NCBI GenBank assembly: GCA_017618275.1
Contig: JAFZUS010000125.1
Location: 1-48,999, forward strand
Direction of reading: 5' to 3'
From: Prevotella sp.
GTDB taxonomy: Bacteria; Bacteroidota; Bacteroidia; Bacteroidales; Bacteroidaceae
Length of the DNA stretch: 48,999 nucleotides
In this document: positions 17,997 through 24,851 of the stretch, piece after piece
Numbering within the stretch: the first letter of the stretch is position 1
How the letters are laid out: each line of letters begins with the position of its first letter
The notes under the pieces: generated by a model
Seen by the model: the letters and a program-made list of their open reading frames with translations, nothing else
Databases searched by the model: none
What the model was told of the DNA's origin: nothing
Translations under genes and position numbers: made by a program

Positions 17997-18989
17997 TTAT
18001 AGTGTTTTGATTTCATCGATTGTCAAACCCGTATAACGGGCTATTTTCTCGAAACTCTCTTTGTCTTTTTTCATGCTCCGTGCAATTTCGTAATCTCTCT
18101 CAGTACGACCTTCTGCACGACCTTCTGCACGACCTTCTGCACGACCTTCTGCACGACCTTCTGCACGACCTTCTGCACGACCTTCTGCACGACCTTCTGC
18201 ACGACCTTCAAGTTTCGCCTCAAGCAATTGGGTCTTTAGCACGTCAGTGTCACGGACAAGTGTATCGAGATAGTTGTCGTAGGCCTGCTGTTGTTCTGGT
18301 GACATGCGCAAATATTCAAGACGCTCACGAGCCTCTTTCAGACCTGGGGCGGCTGTATCTGGGCTGATGTACTCGTCCTTCAGATAACGCATCCATTCCT
18401 CTAACGGGTCAGTGGCCAGTTTGTCGAATTCATTGACACGGATAATGTAGTATTCTGGAAAGACATCGAGGGGGGACACAACCTTCAGATCCTCACGCTC
18501 ATACTCCGTTAACTCCAATTGATCACCATCATGTACGCCTGTCAATATAGTCTGCCCATGGTATAGATAGTCGGTACCCTCACCAAGGTTGAAGTAAAGG
18601 ATGTTGATGCTGAACACCTTCTTGACATTCTCGTAGGCCTTGCCGCTCTTCATGTGCTCCGTGATGACCTTGGCCACGCCATAAAGCATGCGCTGAAGGT
18701 AATCAATCTCACGGCTCTGCTGAATCTCAACAATAATGATTTCGCCTTTAGAGTTCACTGCCTTGATATCTACACGGTTGTGCTTGTCGTCACGCGATTC
18801 TTGGTTCGATTCACTCTCAAGCAATTCCACGATGCTCACTTTCTCCTTTACAAGCACAGAGATTAGGCCTTCGAACACCACAAAATCGGCCTTATTGCGG
18901 AGAATGTTCTTCGCTGCCCAGTCGAACCTTACGTACTTGTTGTGACTCATCTTTGCCTCCTTCTTTGTTTCTTTCATTTTATTCTCCAT
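17997..18989 (-). CDS. Rpn-family recombination-promoting nuclease/putative transposase (PDDEXK type)
   Basis: The product belongs to the PD-(D/E)xK nuclease/transposase family (Rpn/YhgA-like). N-terminal KYVRFDWAAKNILRNKADFVVFEGLISVL is followed by the active-site core RVDIKAVNSKGEIIIVEIQQ (Asp74, Glu88 and Gln90 in this numbering), the helical FDKLATDPLEEWMRYLK, and a charged tail. Residues about 261-296 are eight EGRA units and one EGRT, a variable-length hinge typical of this family, followed by a terminal helical segment. The frame opens at 19019 on a TTG inside the -7 promoter box, so that start is rejected. ATG 18989 is taken, although ATG 18950 has a strong AAGGAGG five bases upstream and is a good alternative. 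The gene is enclosed by a 74-bp direct repeat. Confidence 0.85.
   Translation of the reverse strand: MENKMKETKKEAKMSHNKYVRFDWAAKNILRNKADFVVFEGLISVLVKEKVSIVELLESESNQESRDDKHNRVDIKAVNSKGEIIIVEIQQSREIDYLQRMLYGVAKVITEHMKSGKAYENVKKVFSINILYFNLGEGTDYLYHGQTILTGVHDGDQLELTEYEREDLKVVSPLDVFPEYYIIRVNEFDKLATDPLEEWMRYLKDEYISPDTAAPGLKEARERLEYLRMSPEQQQAYDNYLDTLVRDTDVLKTQLLEAKLEGRAEGRAEGRAEGRAEGRAEGRAEGRAEGRAEGRTERDYEIARSMKKDKESFEKIARYTGLTIDEIKTL
18102..18209 (-). repeat. 12-bp tandem repeat encoding (EGRA)n in the Rpn-family gene
   Basis: Nine consecutive 12-base units (plus-strand form CTTCTGCACGAC) are almost identical at DNA level. Unit number changes keep the reading frame, so length can vary without inactivating the gene. 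Confidence 0.95.
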
Positions 18990-19016
18990 AATAATTTGAT
19001 TCTTGATTGAACGCCG

Positions 19017-19048
19017 CAAAGATACGAAGATTATCTGATACCGCCAAA
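19017..19048 (-). promoter_or_regulatory. Promoter of the Rpn-family gene
   Basis: On the minus strand TTTG (plus 19045-19048), 20 bases, TATCTTTG (plus 19017-19024). A consensus promoter suggests the gene is expressed. Confidence 0.75.
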
Positions 19049-19098
19049 TTTTTCACTATCTTTTTTCAGAAATCGTTCCATTACAGGACCCCTATGGA

Positions 19099-19172
19099 CA
19101 TCTATATCATCGGTGGAAAGAAAGTGTTGAAATAGTCGACATTGCTAAAAATACATAAATATCAGCCGGAGT
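19099..19172 (+). repeat. 74-bp direct repeat, copy 2 (orphan C10-gene tail plus terminator arm)
   Basis: Identical to 17701-17774. This copy is detached from any peptidase gene: it encodes IYIIGGKKVLK and a stop with no body upstream. The following bases re-form the hairpin (ACTTCGGCTGATATT, 19180-19194) with a shorter loop than in copy 1. Confidence 0.95.
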
Positions 19173-19175
19173 TCG

Positions 19176-19205
19176 TTTGACTTCGGCTGATATTGTATAT
19201 ATTTG
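19176..19205 (+). promoter_or_regulatory. Promoter of the M64 peptidase gene, built into the duplicated terminator hairpin
   Basis: TTTG (19176-19179) lies in the loop of the orphan hairpin, 18 bases before TATATTTG (19198-19205). The ATG follows after six bases, which predicts a nearly leaderless mRNA. Confidence 0.6.
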
Positions 19206-19211
19206 CAGTTG

Positions 19212-20876
19212 ATGAAAAGAATACAGTTATTTTTTACCATAGGGTTGTTGACGGCAGTACTGCTGATAGTAGGCTGTTCGGAAGATGAGACAGAAAGTAT
19301 TACCCTGTCTACTACTGGGACGACGGAACTTTATTCGGTGACGAATCAGAGTGCCGACATCAAGTTCACGGCAAGCAGTTCGTGGAAGGCGAGTAGTGCG
19401 GCTAAATGGTTGACCGTCTCGCCAAAGAGCGGTGACGCAGGTAGCCAAGTCATTACCGTTGCGACTACCGCCACCAACCGCACGGGCAGTTCCCGTGTAT
19501 CGAATGTGACCATCGAGTCGGGCGGTACAAAGAAGACCATCTCCGTGAAGCAGCGTGGTGAATATGCTGTCTTCGACGTAGATGAACTGAATGTGCCTTC
19601 GGAAGGAGGCACCTACAGAGTGGACTTCCGGACGAATCTGGAAGAGAATCAGTTGTTCCTCTATGCCAGTGCCAAACTGGAAGATTGGCTCAAGGACAAG
19701 GAGTCTGATGCCCGTACCAGAGCGGATTATACGGGTTATCTCTATCCTTTGCGCTTTTTGCCGAACGAAAGCACAAATGCCCGTGATGGTGCACTGTTTT
19801 GGGTGATGAAGGACAAGGCGGGCAATCCCATCTTGCTCGACACCTTGTTTGTCTATCAGGAAGCCAGAGACCTTGGCTATATGTCAAGCGACTATTCTGC
19901 CGATGGGAAGGTGGAACTCCTCAACAAGGCCACTGAGGGCAAAGGCATCCCTATCGTGCTGATGGGCGACGGATTCGTCGACAAGGAGATAGCCGACAGC
20001 ACTTATGCCCGTGTGATGCAGCAGACGATGGACAATCTTTTCAGCGAGGAGCCTATCAAGTCGTTGCGTGACTACTTCAATGTCTATCAGGTGACGGCTG
20101 TTTCCCCTCGTAACCTTTTCGAGGGCATCTCCTCAACGGCCTTTGGTACGGTGCCCGACCGTCAGACAATGGGTATCGATGTGGATGCCAATGCAGTGAT
20201 GAAATATGTGAAGAAGGTAGAGGGCATCGACTCCCTGAACACTTTGGCTGTGGTCATCCTGAATAGCAGCATCAGTCGTGGCGTTACCTATATGATGGGC
20301 AGCAACAAGCAGGAGTATAATTATGCCATCGCCCTCTGTCCTGTCATCGACAGCCTGAAGAGTGAGTCGTTCCGTCAGGTGCTGACGCATGAGGCCGTCG
20401 GTCATGGCTTTGCCAAACTGGCTGATGAGTATGTGCGCTCTACGGAAGGCTCTGCCACCGACAAGGACATCAAGGAACTGAAAGACAAGCACGAGAAACT
20501 GGGATGGTTTCTGAATGTGGATTCGGAAAAGGATTCGACAAAAGTGCTATGGACGAAATTCATCTACGACCCGGAGTTTGCCAACGAGCAGATTGGCACG
20601 TATGAGGGTGGCTATACGTTCTACAAGGGTGTGTACCGTCCGACACAAGAGAGCATGATGCGCTCCAACAATGCGCCCTTCAATGCTCCCAGTCGTCAGG
20701 CTATCTATAATAAGGTGATGAAACTGGGCTTGGGAAAGACTGCTACCTATGAGGAGTTCGTGGCTTTCGACCAGCAGCATAAGCCCCCGGTATGGACTTA
20801 TCAGTCGAGGACACGACAGGGTGGGGAGATTCCTTGGCGGCCTGCACCACCGAGGATAATATTTAAAACTTGGTAA
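19212..20876 (+). CDS. BACON-domain lipoprotein metallopeptidase, M64 (IgA-peptidase-like) family
   Basis: The 554-residue lipoprotein has lipobox IVGC (Cys22). Residues about 35-117 form a BACON domain (SADIKFTASSSWKASSAAKWLTV, ITVATTATNRTGSSRVSNVTI), an Ig-like module common on Bacteroidota surface proteins. After a linker, residues about 245-530 resemble peptidase family M64: GIPIVLMGDGFVD, YFNVYQVTAVSP, and the zinc motif HEAVGH (393-398) followed by GFAKLADEY. It probably degrades host or dietary proteins at the cell surface. The frame is open from 19203 (TTG), but that codon is inside the -7 box, so ATG 19212 is used. Its neighbour across the Rpn insertion is a second peptidase. Confidence 0.87.
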   Translation: MKRIQLFFTIGLLTAVLLIVGCSEDETESITLSTTGTTELYSVTNQSADIKFTASSSWKASSAAKWLTVSPKSGDAGSQVITVATTATNRTGSSRVSNVTIESGGTKKTISVKQRGEYAVFDVDELNVPSEGGTYRVDFRTNLEENQLFLYASAKLEDWLKDKESDARTRADYTGYLYPLRFLPNESTNARDGALFWVMKDKAGNPILLDTLFVYQEARDLGYMSSDYSADGKVELLNKATEGKGIPIVLMGDGFVDKEIADSTYARVMQQTMDNLFSEEPIKSLRDYFNVYQVTAVSPRNLFEGISSTAFGTVPDRQTMGIDVDANAVMKYVKKVEGIDSLNTLAVVILNSSISRGVTYMMGSNKQEYNYAIALCPVIDSLKSESFRQVLTHEAVGHGFAKLADEYVRSTEGSATDKDIKELKDKHEKLGWFLNVDSEKDSTKVLWTKFIYDPEFANEQIGTYEGGYTFYKGVYRPTQESMMRSNNAPFNAPSRQAIYNKVMKLGLGKTATYEEFVAFDQQHKPPVWTYQSRTRQGGEIPWRPAPPRIIFKTW

Positions 20877-20878
20877 CT

Positions 20879-20919
20879 TGTTCAGACCTCCCCTGACCCC
20901 TCCTAACTTAGGAGGGGAA
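20879..20919. repeat. Dispersed palindromic repeat (CCTCCTAACTTAGGAGG type)
   Basis: GTTCAGACC is followed by a C-rich tract and the near-palindrome CCCCTCCTAACTTAGGAGGGG. A sister element with the same GTTCAGACC head and CCCCCTAACTTAGGGGG core lies at 28677-28709. It fills the gap between the convergent M64 and tadA genes and could act as a weak bidirectional terminator. Confidence 0.65.
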
Positions 20920-20923
20920 AAGA

Positions 20924-21370
20924 CTATCGTTTTTGCTGAAAGAAATCCTGCATCAACTGGCGGCACTCCTCCTCGAGTATGCCGCCAGTTATCGTTGCCT
21001 TGGGGTGCATGGCGTGGGGAGCATACTCGTGGTAGCCCCGTTTCTCGTCGAGGCAACCGTAGACGATACGGGGAATCTGTGCCCAGCCGATGGCTCCGGC
21101 ACACATCACACAGGGTTCCACCGTGACGTAGAGCGTACATTCCGTCAGGTACTTGCCGCCCAAGAGGTTGGCGGCAGAGGTGATGGCCTGCATCTCGGCA
21201 TGGGCGGTCACGTCGCAGAGGGTTTCCGTCAGGTTGTGGGCACGGGCGATGATACGGTCTTTACACACCACTACCGCCCCGATGGGAATCTCTCCCTCCT
21301 GATATGCCAACCGAGCCTCGTCCAGCGCCCGTTGCATATAGAATTCATCTTTTTTCTGTTGATTATCCAT
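20924..21370 (-). CDS. tadA: tRNA-specific adenosine deaminase
   Basis: TadA deaminates adenosine 34 of tRNA-Arg(ACG) to inosine. The 149-residue protein has the cytidine-deaminase-fold zinc motifs HAEMQAI (catalytic Glu) and PCVMCAGAI, plus IPIGAVVV and GCLDEKRG, and a normal length. The frame extends to 21403, but that part lies upstream of the -7 box TACCTTTG (plus 21381-21388). Two ATGs remain: 21376, only four bases from the -7 box, and 21370. I take 21370 (MDNQQKKDEF); 21376 would make a leaderless message. It is transcribed divergently from birA. Confidence 0.93.
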   Translation of the reverse strand: MDNQQKKDEFYMQRALDEARLAYQEGEIPIGAVVVCKDRIIARAHNLTETLCDVTAHAEMQAITSAANLLGGKYLTECTLYVTVEPCVMCAGAIGWAQIPRIVYGCLDEKRGYHEYAPHAMHPKATITGGILEEECRQLMQDFFQQKR

Positions 21371-21380
21371 GTTCATGGCG

Positions 21381-21388
21381 CAAAGGTA
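21381..21388 (-). promoter_or_regulatory. -7 promoter box of tadA
   Basis: TACCTTTG on the minus strand, with its start codons 4-10 bases further on. No TTTG is seen at -33. The upstream region is the ATTATG heptamer tract shared with the divergent birA promoter. Confidence 0.65.
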
Positions 21389-21400
21389 TAAAAAATTGTG

Positions 21401-21428
21401 CATTATGCATTATGAATTATGAATTATT
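21401..21428. repeat. Heptamer tract (CATTATG)2(AATTATG)(AATTATT)
   Basis: Four consecutive 7-base units lie between the divergent tadA and birA -7 boxes and cover the expected -33 regions of both. Confidence 0.8.
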
Positions 21429-21431
21429 TAG

Positions 21432-21439
21432 TATCTTTG
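21432..21439 (+). promoter_or_regulatory. -7 promoter box of birA
   Basis: TATCTTTG, five bases before the GTG start at 21445. The expected transcription start falls at or just before the start codon. Confidence 0.65.
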
Positions 21440-21444
21440 CAACC

Positions 21445-22194
21445 GTGGATTGGAAAATCATACATATCGACGAGACGGATTCCACCAATCATTGGCTGCG
21501 GATGACACAGGGGGACGGTTCTTTTGTGACATCAGACGATATCACAAAAGAACCGTCCCCCTGTGTCATTGTTGTGGCTGATTATCAGACGGCAGGGAAG
21601 GGCTGCGGAAGCAACTCCTGGGAGAGTGAGCGTGGCAAGAACCTGACGTTCTCGATGCTGATTCATCCGGAGGAAATACCGGCGAATGAGCAATTCCGTA
21701 TTACAGAGATGACATCGGTGGCGATGTGCGAGACTTTGAAACGATACGGCTGCAAGGAGGTCAGCATCAAATGGCCGAACGACATTTATGTCGGTGACCG
21801 TAAGATTTGTGGGATGCTGATAGAAAACCGCTTGCAGGGCAGCGTCATCAAGGACAGCATCATCGGCATCGGACTGAACGTGAACCAGCGTGAGTTCCTG
21901 AGTGATGCCCCTAATCCCGTATCCCTCTATCAGTTGACGGGGCAAGAGTTTGACCTTGGGGAGTTGTTGAAGGCATTCCTTGATGCTTTCGATAGTTCCT
22001 ACAACAGTAAAACAACTTGTTTTGCCTACAAAGGAATGCTTTATAGGAGGGGAAGAGATAGTCTCTTTAAGGACAAAACAACTTGTTTTACAGCGACGCT
22101 AACGGATGTCTTGCCCGACGGGAGGCTTCTGCTTGTGGATCAGGAGGGTCGGGAACGGCTTTACGCCTTTAAGGAAATACAATTTATCATATAA
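21445..22194 (+). CDS. birA: Biotin-[acetyl-CoA-carboxylase] ligase with an embedded palindromic repeat
   Basis: BirA attaches biotin to the carrier domain of acyl-CoA carboxylases. Motifs present: DETDSTNHWL near the N-terminus, ADYQTAGKGCGSNSWES (biotinyl-AMP loop), KWPNDIYVGDRKICGMLIE, and C-terminal DGRLLLVDQEG with YAFKEI. The class is the short one without a DNA-binding domain, 249 residues. The frame is open from 21304 and includes ATGs, but these precede the promoter, so the GTG at 21445 (VDWKIIHIDETD) is chosen. Two oddities: residues about 20-42, in the linker between the first two motifs, are encoded by a 28-bp perfect inverted repeat, and the C-terminal part contains two copies of AAAACAACTTGTTTT. 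pyrH follows after 15 bases. Confidence 0.9.
   Translation: MDWKIIHIDETDSTNHWLRMTQGDGSFVTSDDITKEPSPCVIVVADYQTAGKGCGSNSWESERGKNLTFSMLIHPEEIPANEQFRITEMTSVAMCETLKRYGCKEVSIKWPNDIYVGDRKICGMLIENRLQGSVIKDSIIGIGLNVNQREFLSDAPNPVSLYQLTGQEFDLGELLKAFLDAFDSSYNSKTTCFAYKGMLYRRGRDSLFKDKTTCFTATLTDVLPDGRLLLVDQEGRERLYAFKEIQFII
21502..21569. repeat. REP-like inverted repeat inside birA (28-bp perfect arms, 12-base loop)
   Basis: Arms 21502-21529 and 21542-21569 are exact reverse complements. Each arm contains a 23-mer of the form CACA-N-GGGGAC-N8-TGTG, the same layout as the REPs beside the RAYT transposase at 36.9-38.3 kb. The whole element is read in frame as birA codons. Confidence 0.9.
22009..22089. repeat. 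Two copies of the 15-base palindrome AAAACAACTTGTTTT in birA
   Basis: Copies at 22009-22023 and 22075-22089, 66 bases apart. Each has 7-bp arms around a central C and is translated in the same frame as KTTCF. Confidence 0.9.
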
Positions 22195-22209
22195 TAAATA
22201 ATAAGGTAT

Positions 22210-22920
22210 ATGGCAAGATTTAAGAGAATCCTATTGAAATTGTCGGGCGAGAGCCTGATGGGAAAGCAGGGTCATGGTATCGACCCTGAGCGTTTGGGCG
22301 ACTATGCCCGTCAGATTAAGGAAGTGTCCGAGATGGGTGTGCAGATTGGCATTGTCATCGGTGGTGGTAACATCTTCCGTGGACTGAGCGGTGCGAAGAA
22401 AGGTTTCGACCGTGTGAAGGGCGACCAGATGGGCATGTGTGCCACAGTGATCAATTCCTTGGCACTGAGCAGTGCCCTTGATGCAGAGGGTGTGAAGAAC
22501 AAGGTGCTGACGGCCATCCGTATGGAACCGATCGGTGAGTTCTACAGCAAGTGGAAAGCCATCGAGGCTATGGAGGCCGGTTATGTGTGTATCTTCTCTG
22601 CCGGCACGGGTCAGCCTTACTTTACGACGGATACAGGCTCGAGCCTGCGAGGTGTGGAGATTGAGGCCGACGTGATGTTGAAGGGTACCCGTGTGGACGG
22701 TGTCTATACGGCTGATCCCGAGAAGGACCCGACAGCCACAAAGTTTGAGGAGATCACTTATCAGGAGGTGCTGGAACGTGGTCTGAAGGTGATGGACCTC
22801 TCGGCTGTCTGCATGTGTCAGGACAACAACCTGCCTATCTACGTCTTTAATATGGACATAGTAGGTAATCTGAAAAAGGTGATGGATGGTGAGCAGATAG
22901 GAACGCTCGTGCATCCTTAG
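22210..22920 (+). CDS. pyrH: UMP kinase
   Basis: PyrH phosphorylates UMP to UDP in pyrimidine biosynthesis. The 236-residue protein shows amino-acid-kinase-fold motifs: KRILLKLSGESLMG (phosphate loop), IGIVIGGGNIFRG, GDQMGMCATVINSLAL, SAGTGQPYFTTDTGSSLRGVEIEADVMLKGTRVDGVYTADPEKDP and the C-terminal NMDIVGNLKKVM. Length and motifs are normal for a homohexameric bacterial UMP kinase. It is probably co-transcribed with birA (gap of 15 bases) and converges on the DUF4834 gene. Confidence 0.95.
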   Translation: MARFKRILLKLSGESLMGKQGHGIDPERLGDYARQIKEVSEMGVQIGIVIGGGNIFRGLSGAKKGFDRVKGDQMGMCATVINSLALSSALDAEGVKNKVLTAIRMEPIGEFYSKWKAIEAMEAGYVCIFSAGTGQPYFTTDTGSSLRGVEIEADVMLKGTRVDGVYTADPEKDPTATKFEEITYQEVLERGLKVMDLSAVCMCQDNNLPIYVFNMDIVGNLKKVMDGEQIGTLVHP

Positions 22921-22939
22921 ACTAGCCTGTGGGAGTCTG

Positions 22940-23323
22940 CTAATCGTGGATTTCCTCGAACTCGACGTATTCACCGTCGTTGTTGTCGAAGATCTTTTTC
23001 TTCTCTTCGCTCTCGTCGATAATCGTTACACCACTATCCGTAGTTGTCTTGCGGGTAGTGGTTTGTTTTCCTGCCTGTTTCTGCTTTCCGTCATCGGTGC
23101 TCTTGAAGTAGTCCTTGCTAAACGGGTTCTTCCCCTTCTGTTGGCGTTGTTGGTAGCGGATGTATTCCTGGCGACTGAACTTCTTGCCGCCCGTGTTGAT
23201 GATCTCCTCTTGTATCTCCTTCATGTTCCTGACTCCTTTGTACATGAAGCGGATGACTACTGCTGCGACGATGGCTGCAGCGATGAGAAGAAAGAGTATG
23301 AAGGCTACGATTCCTTTCAGCAT
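22940..23323 (-). CDS. DUF4834-family single-pass membrane protein
   Basis: The 127-residue protein has one N-terminal transmembrane helix (about residues 4-26, rich in Ile/Ala/Val) followed by a basic, then acidic, low-complexity cytoplasmic or periplasmic tail (KKFSRQEYIRYQQRQQKGKNPFSKDYFKS, ending DNNDGEYVEFEEIHD). The acidic YVEFEE end and KFSRQEYIRYQQ segment fit my recollection of DUF4834, a Bacteroidales family of unknown function. It is the last gene of the psd-pssA unit (14-base gap), which suggests an envelope-related role, but no function can be assigned. Confidence 0.7.
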   Translation of the reverse strand: MLKGIVAFILFLLIAAAIVAAVVIRFMYKGVRNMKEIQEEIINTGGKKFSRQEYIRYQQRQQKGKNPFSKDYFKSTDDGKQKQAGKQTTTRKTTTDSGVTIIDESEEKKKIFDNNDGEYVEFEEIHD

Positions 23324-23337
23324 GACATAGATGGTTA

Positions 23338-24018
23338 TTAGGTTGTTTTGTTAGTGGCAATGGATAAGATGACATACCATGCGATGATGGCGGCTAGGCC
23401 GGTGACTCCTAATAGAAGCAGCAAGGGTATGCAGGAGAGTAAAAAGATGTATTTGATCTCGTTGCCCTTCCAGCCCCATGTCTTAAACTTCAGGGCGAAC
23501 ATGGGAATCTCGCTGATGAGCAGCCAGCAACTGATGAACACACCTGCCAGAATGACCAGACTCAGGTTGGGACCAATGAATGGTGCCGACTTCATCCACT
23601 CGCCTGCGCCGACAATGAGGGAGCCCCAGAATAGCGCATTGGCAGGGGTAGGGAGTCCGATGAATCCCATGGCCTGACGCTCATCGAGATTGAACTTCGC
23701 CAGTCGTAGTGCAGAGAAGGCGGCCATGACGAAAACGATAAACGGAAGCAGTTCTGTATCAGGTCTGAGATATCCGTAAACGATGGCCGACGGTGCAAAG
23801 CCGAAGGTGATGTCGTCGGCCAGTGAGTCGAGTTCCTTGCCGATAGGGGAGGAGACATGCAGCAGACGGGCCACCATCCCGTCGAAGAAATCAAAGACAG
23901 CCCCGATGACGATGAACAGCAATGCCAGACGGAAATCGCCTTGGAAGGCGAAATATGTAGCGATGCAGCCAGAGATGAGGTTGCAGCAGGTGATCGTATT
24001 GGGGATATGCTTCTTCAT
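23338..24018 (-). CDS. pssA: CDP-diacylglycerol-serine O-phosphatidyltransferase
   Basis: PssA makes phosphatidylserine from CDP-diacylglycerol and serine, the step before Psd in phosphatidylethanolamine synthesis. The 226-residue integral membrane protein carries the CDP-alcohol phosphatidyltransferase signature DGMVARLLHVSSPIGKELDSLADDITFG near residues 43-71 and several hydrophobic helices. Its ATG follows the psd stop codon with no intervening base, so translation is probably coupled. Confidence 0.93.
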   Translation of the reverse strand: MKKHIPNTITCCNLISGCIATYFAFQGDFRLALLFIVIGAVFDFFDGMVARLLHVSSPIGKELDSLADDITFGFAPSAIVYGYLRPDTELLPFIVFVMAAFSALRLAKFNLDERQAMGFIGLPTPANALFWGSLIVGAGEWMKSAPFIGPNLSLVILAGVFISCWLLISEIPMFALKFKTWGWKGNEIKYIFLLSCIPLLLLLGVTGLAAIIAWYVILSIATNKTT

Positions 24019-24708
24019 TTAGGTTAATTTTGCAATGACGGTCTGGTCGCCCGTGGTGGGCTGATTCATGGTGACACAGGCCTTGGCTGTAAGTGGCAGG
24101 AAGACATCCACACGCGAACCTAATTTGATAAAGCCCATGTGCTCGTCGATGTAACATTCCTCTTCAGGCTTGGCATAAGTGACAATACGACGTGCCACAG
24201 CACCTGCAATCTGGCGCACCAAGATATCCTCGCCCTCAGGCGTGGTGATCATGATGTCGGAGTGCTCGTTCTCCTCACTGGCCTTGGGCAGCCATGCCTT
24301 GTGGTAGTTGCCGTCGAAATGCTTCACGAACTTCACCTTGCCATCAACCGGAAACCAGTTGGCATGTACGTTCCATGGACTCATGAAGATGGAAATCATC
24401 AGGCGCTTGTCGTGGAAGTAGGTGTTCTCTTCGGCTTCCTCTACCACCACAATCTTACCATCAGCAGGAGCCACTACCAATTTCTCCGTGTCGCCGTTGA
24501 AGTAGCGGATGGGACAGCGATAGAAATTGAGTGCCACAAGCCATACGGTTCCAAATAAGACAATGAATATCCAGAAAGGAATATGTGATTCGAAGAGGTG
24601 AAGGAGCAATACACCGATGGCGATAATCAGCCCCGCACTGAGTGTCAGTTCGTTGGTTCCTTCACGGTGAATCCTGATTTTCTTCAGTTTCTTGATTCTT
24701 TCTCCCAT
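24019..24708 (-). CDS. psd: Phosphatidylserine decarboxylase proenzyme
   Basis: Psd decarboxylates phosphatidylserine to phosphatidylethanolamine, using a pyruvoyl group made by self-cleavage. The 229-residue protein is the short form found in many Bacteroidota: two N-terminal membrane segments (about 22-60), [31 protein letters not shown], and the self-cleavage motif LGSR ([13 protein letters not shown]) near residue 197, whose serine becomes the pyruvoyl group. It is the first gene of a psd-pssA-DUF4834 unit with a consensus promoter upstream. Confidence 0.93.
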   Translation of the reverse strand: MGERIKKLKKIRIHREGTNELTLSAGLIIAIGVLLLHLFESHIPFWIFIVLFGTVWLVALNFYRCPIRYFNGDTEKLVVAPADGKIVVVEEAEENTYFHDKRLMISIFMSPWNVHANWFPVDGKVKFVKHFDGNYHKAWLPKASEENEHSDIMITTPEGEDILVRQIAGAVARRIVTYAKPEEECYIDEHMGFIKLGSRVDVFLPLTAKACVTMNQPTTGDQTVIAKLT

Positions 24709-24740
24709 TAGTTATCTTTCCGATTGTTTTGTTCTGGGTG

Positions 24741-24772
24741 CAAAGGTACATCTTTTTTGCGTAAATTACAAA
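24741..24772 (-). promoter_or_regulatory. Promoter of psd-pssA-DUF4834
   Basis: Minus strand TTTG (plus 24769-24772), 20 bases, TACCTTTG (plus 24741-24748). Confidence 0.8.
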
Positions 24773-24788
24773 CTTTTCACATTTTTCT

Positions 24789-24820
24789 TTTGATATTCTC
24801 AGGATTTAGCAGTAACTTTG
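24789..24820 (+). promoter_or_regulatory. Promoter of dnaE
   Basis: TTTG (24789-24792), 20 bases, TAACTTTG (24813-24820); back to back with the psd promoter, 16 bp between the two -33 boxes. Confidence 0.8.
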
Positions 24821-24851
24821 ACCCACAAAAACCGAAAAAGCAAGCATTTTG

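Noticed and set aside
18020-18367. Plus-strand open frame with LHDL repeats
   Set aside because: It is the opposite-strand reading of the EGRA repeat in the Rpn-family gene.
21304-21444. Upstream extension of birA (47 more residues with an ATG)
   Set aside because: It overlaps tadA, its promoter and the heptamer tract, and lies before the birA -7 box; conserved BirA sequence begins at the GTG.
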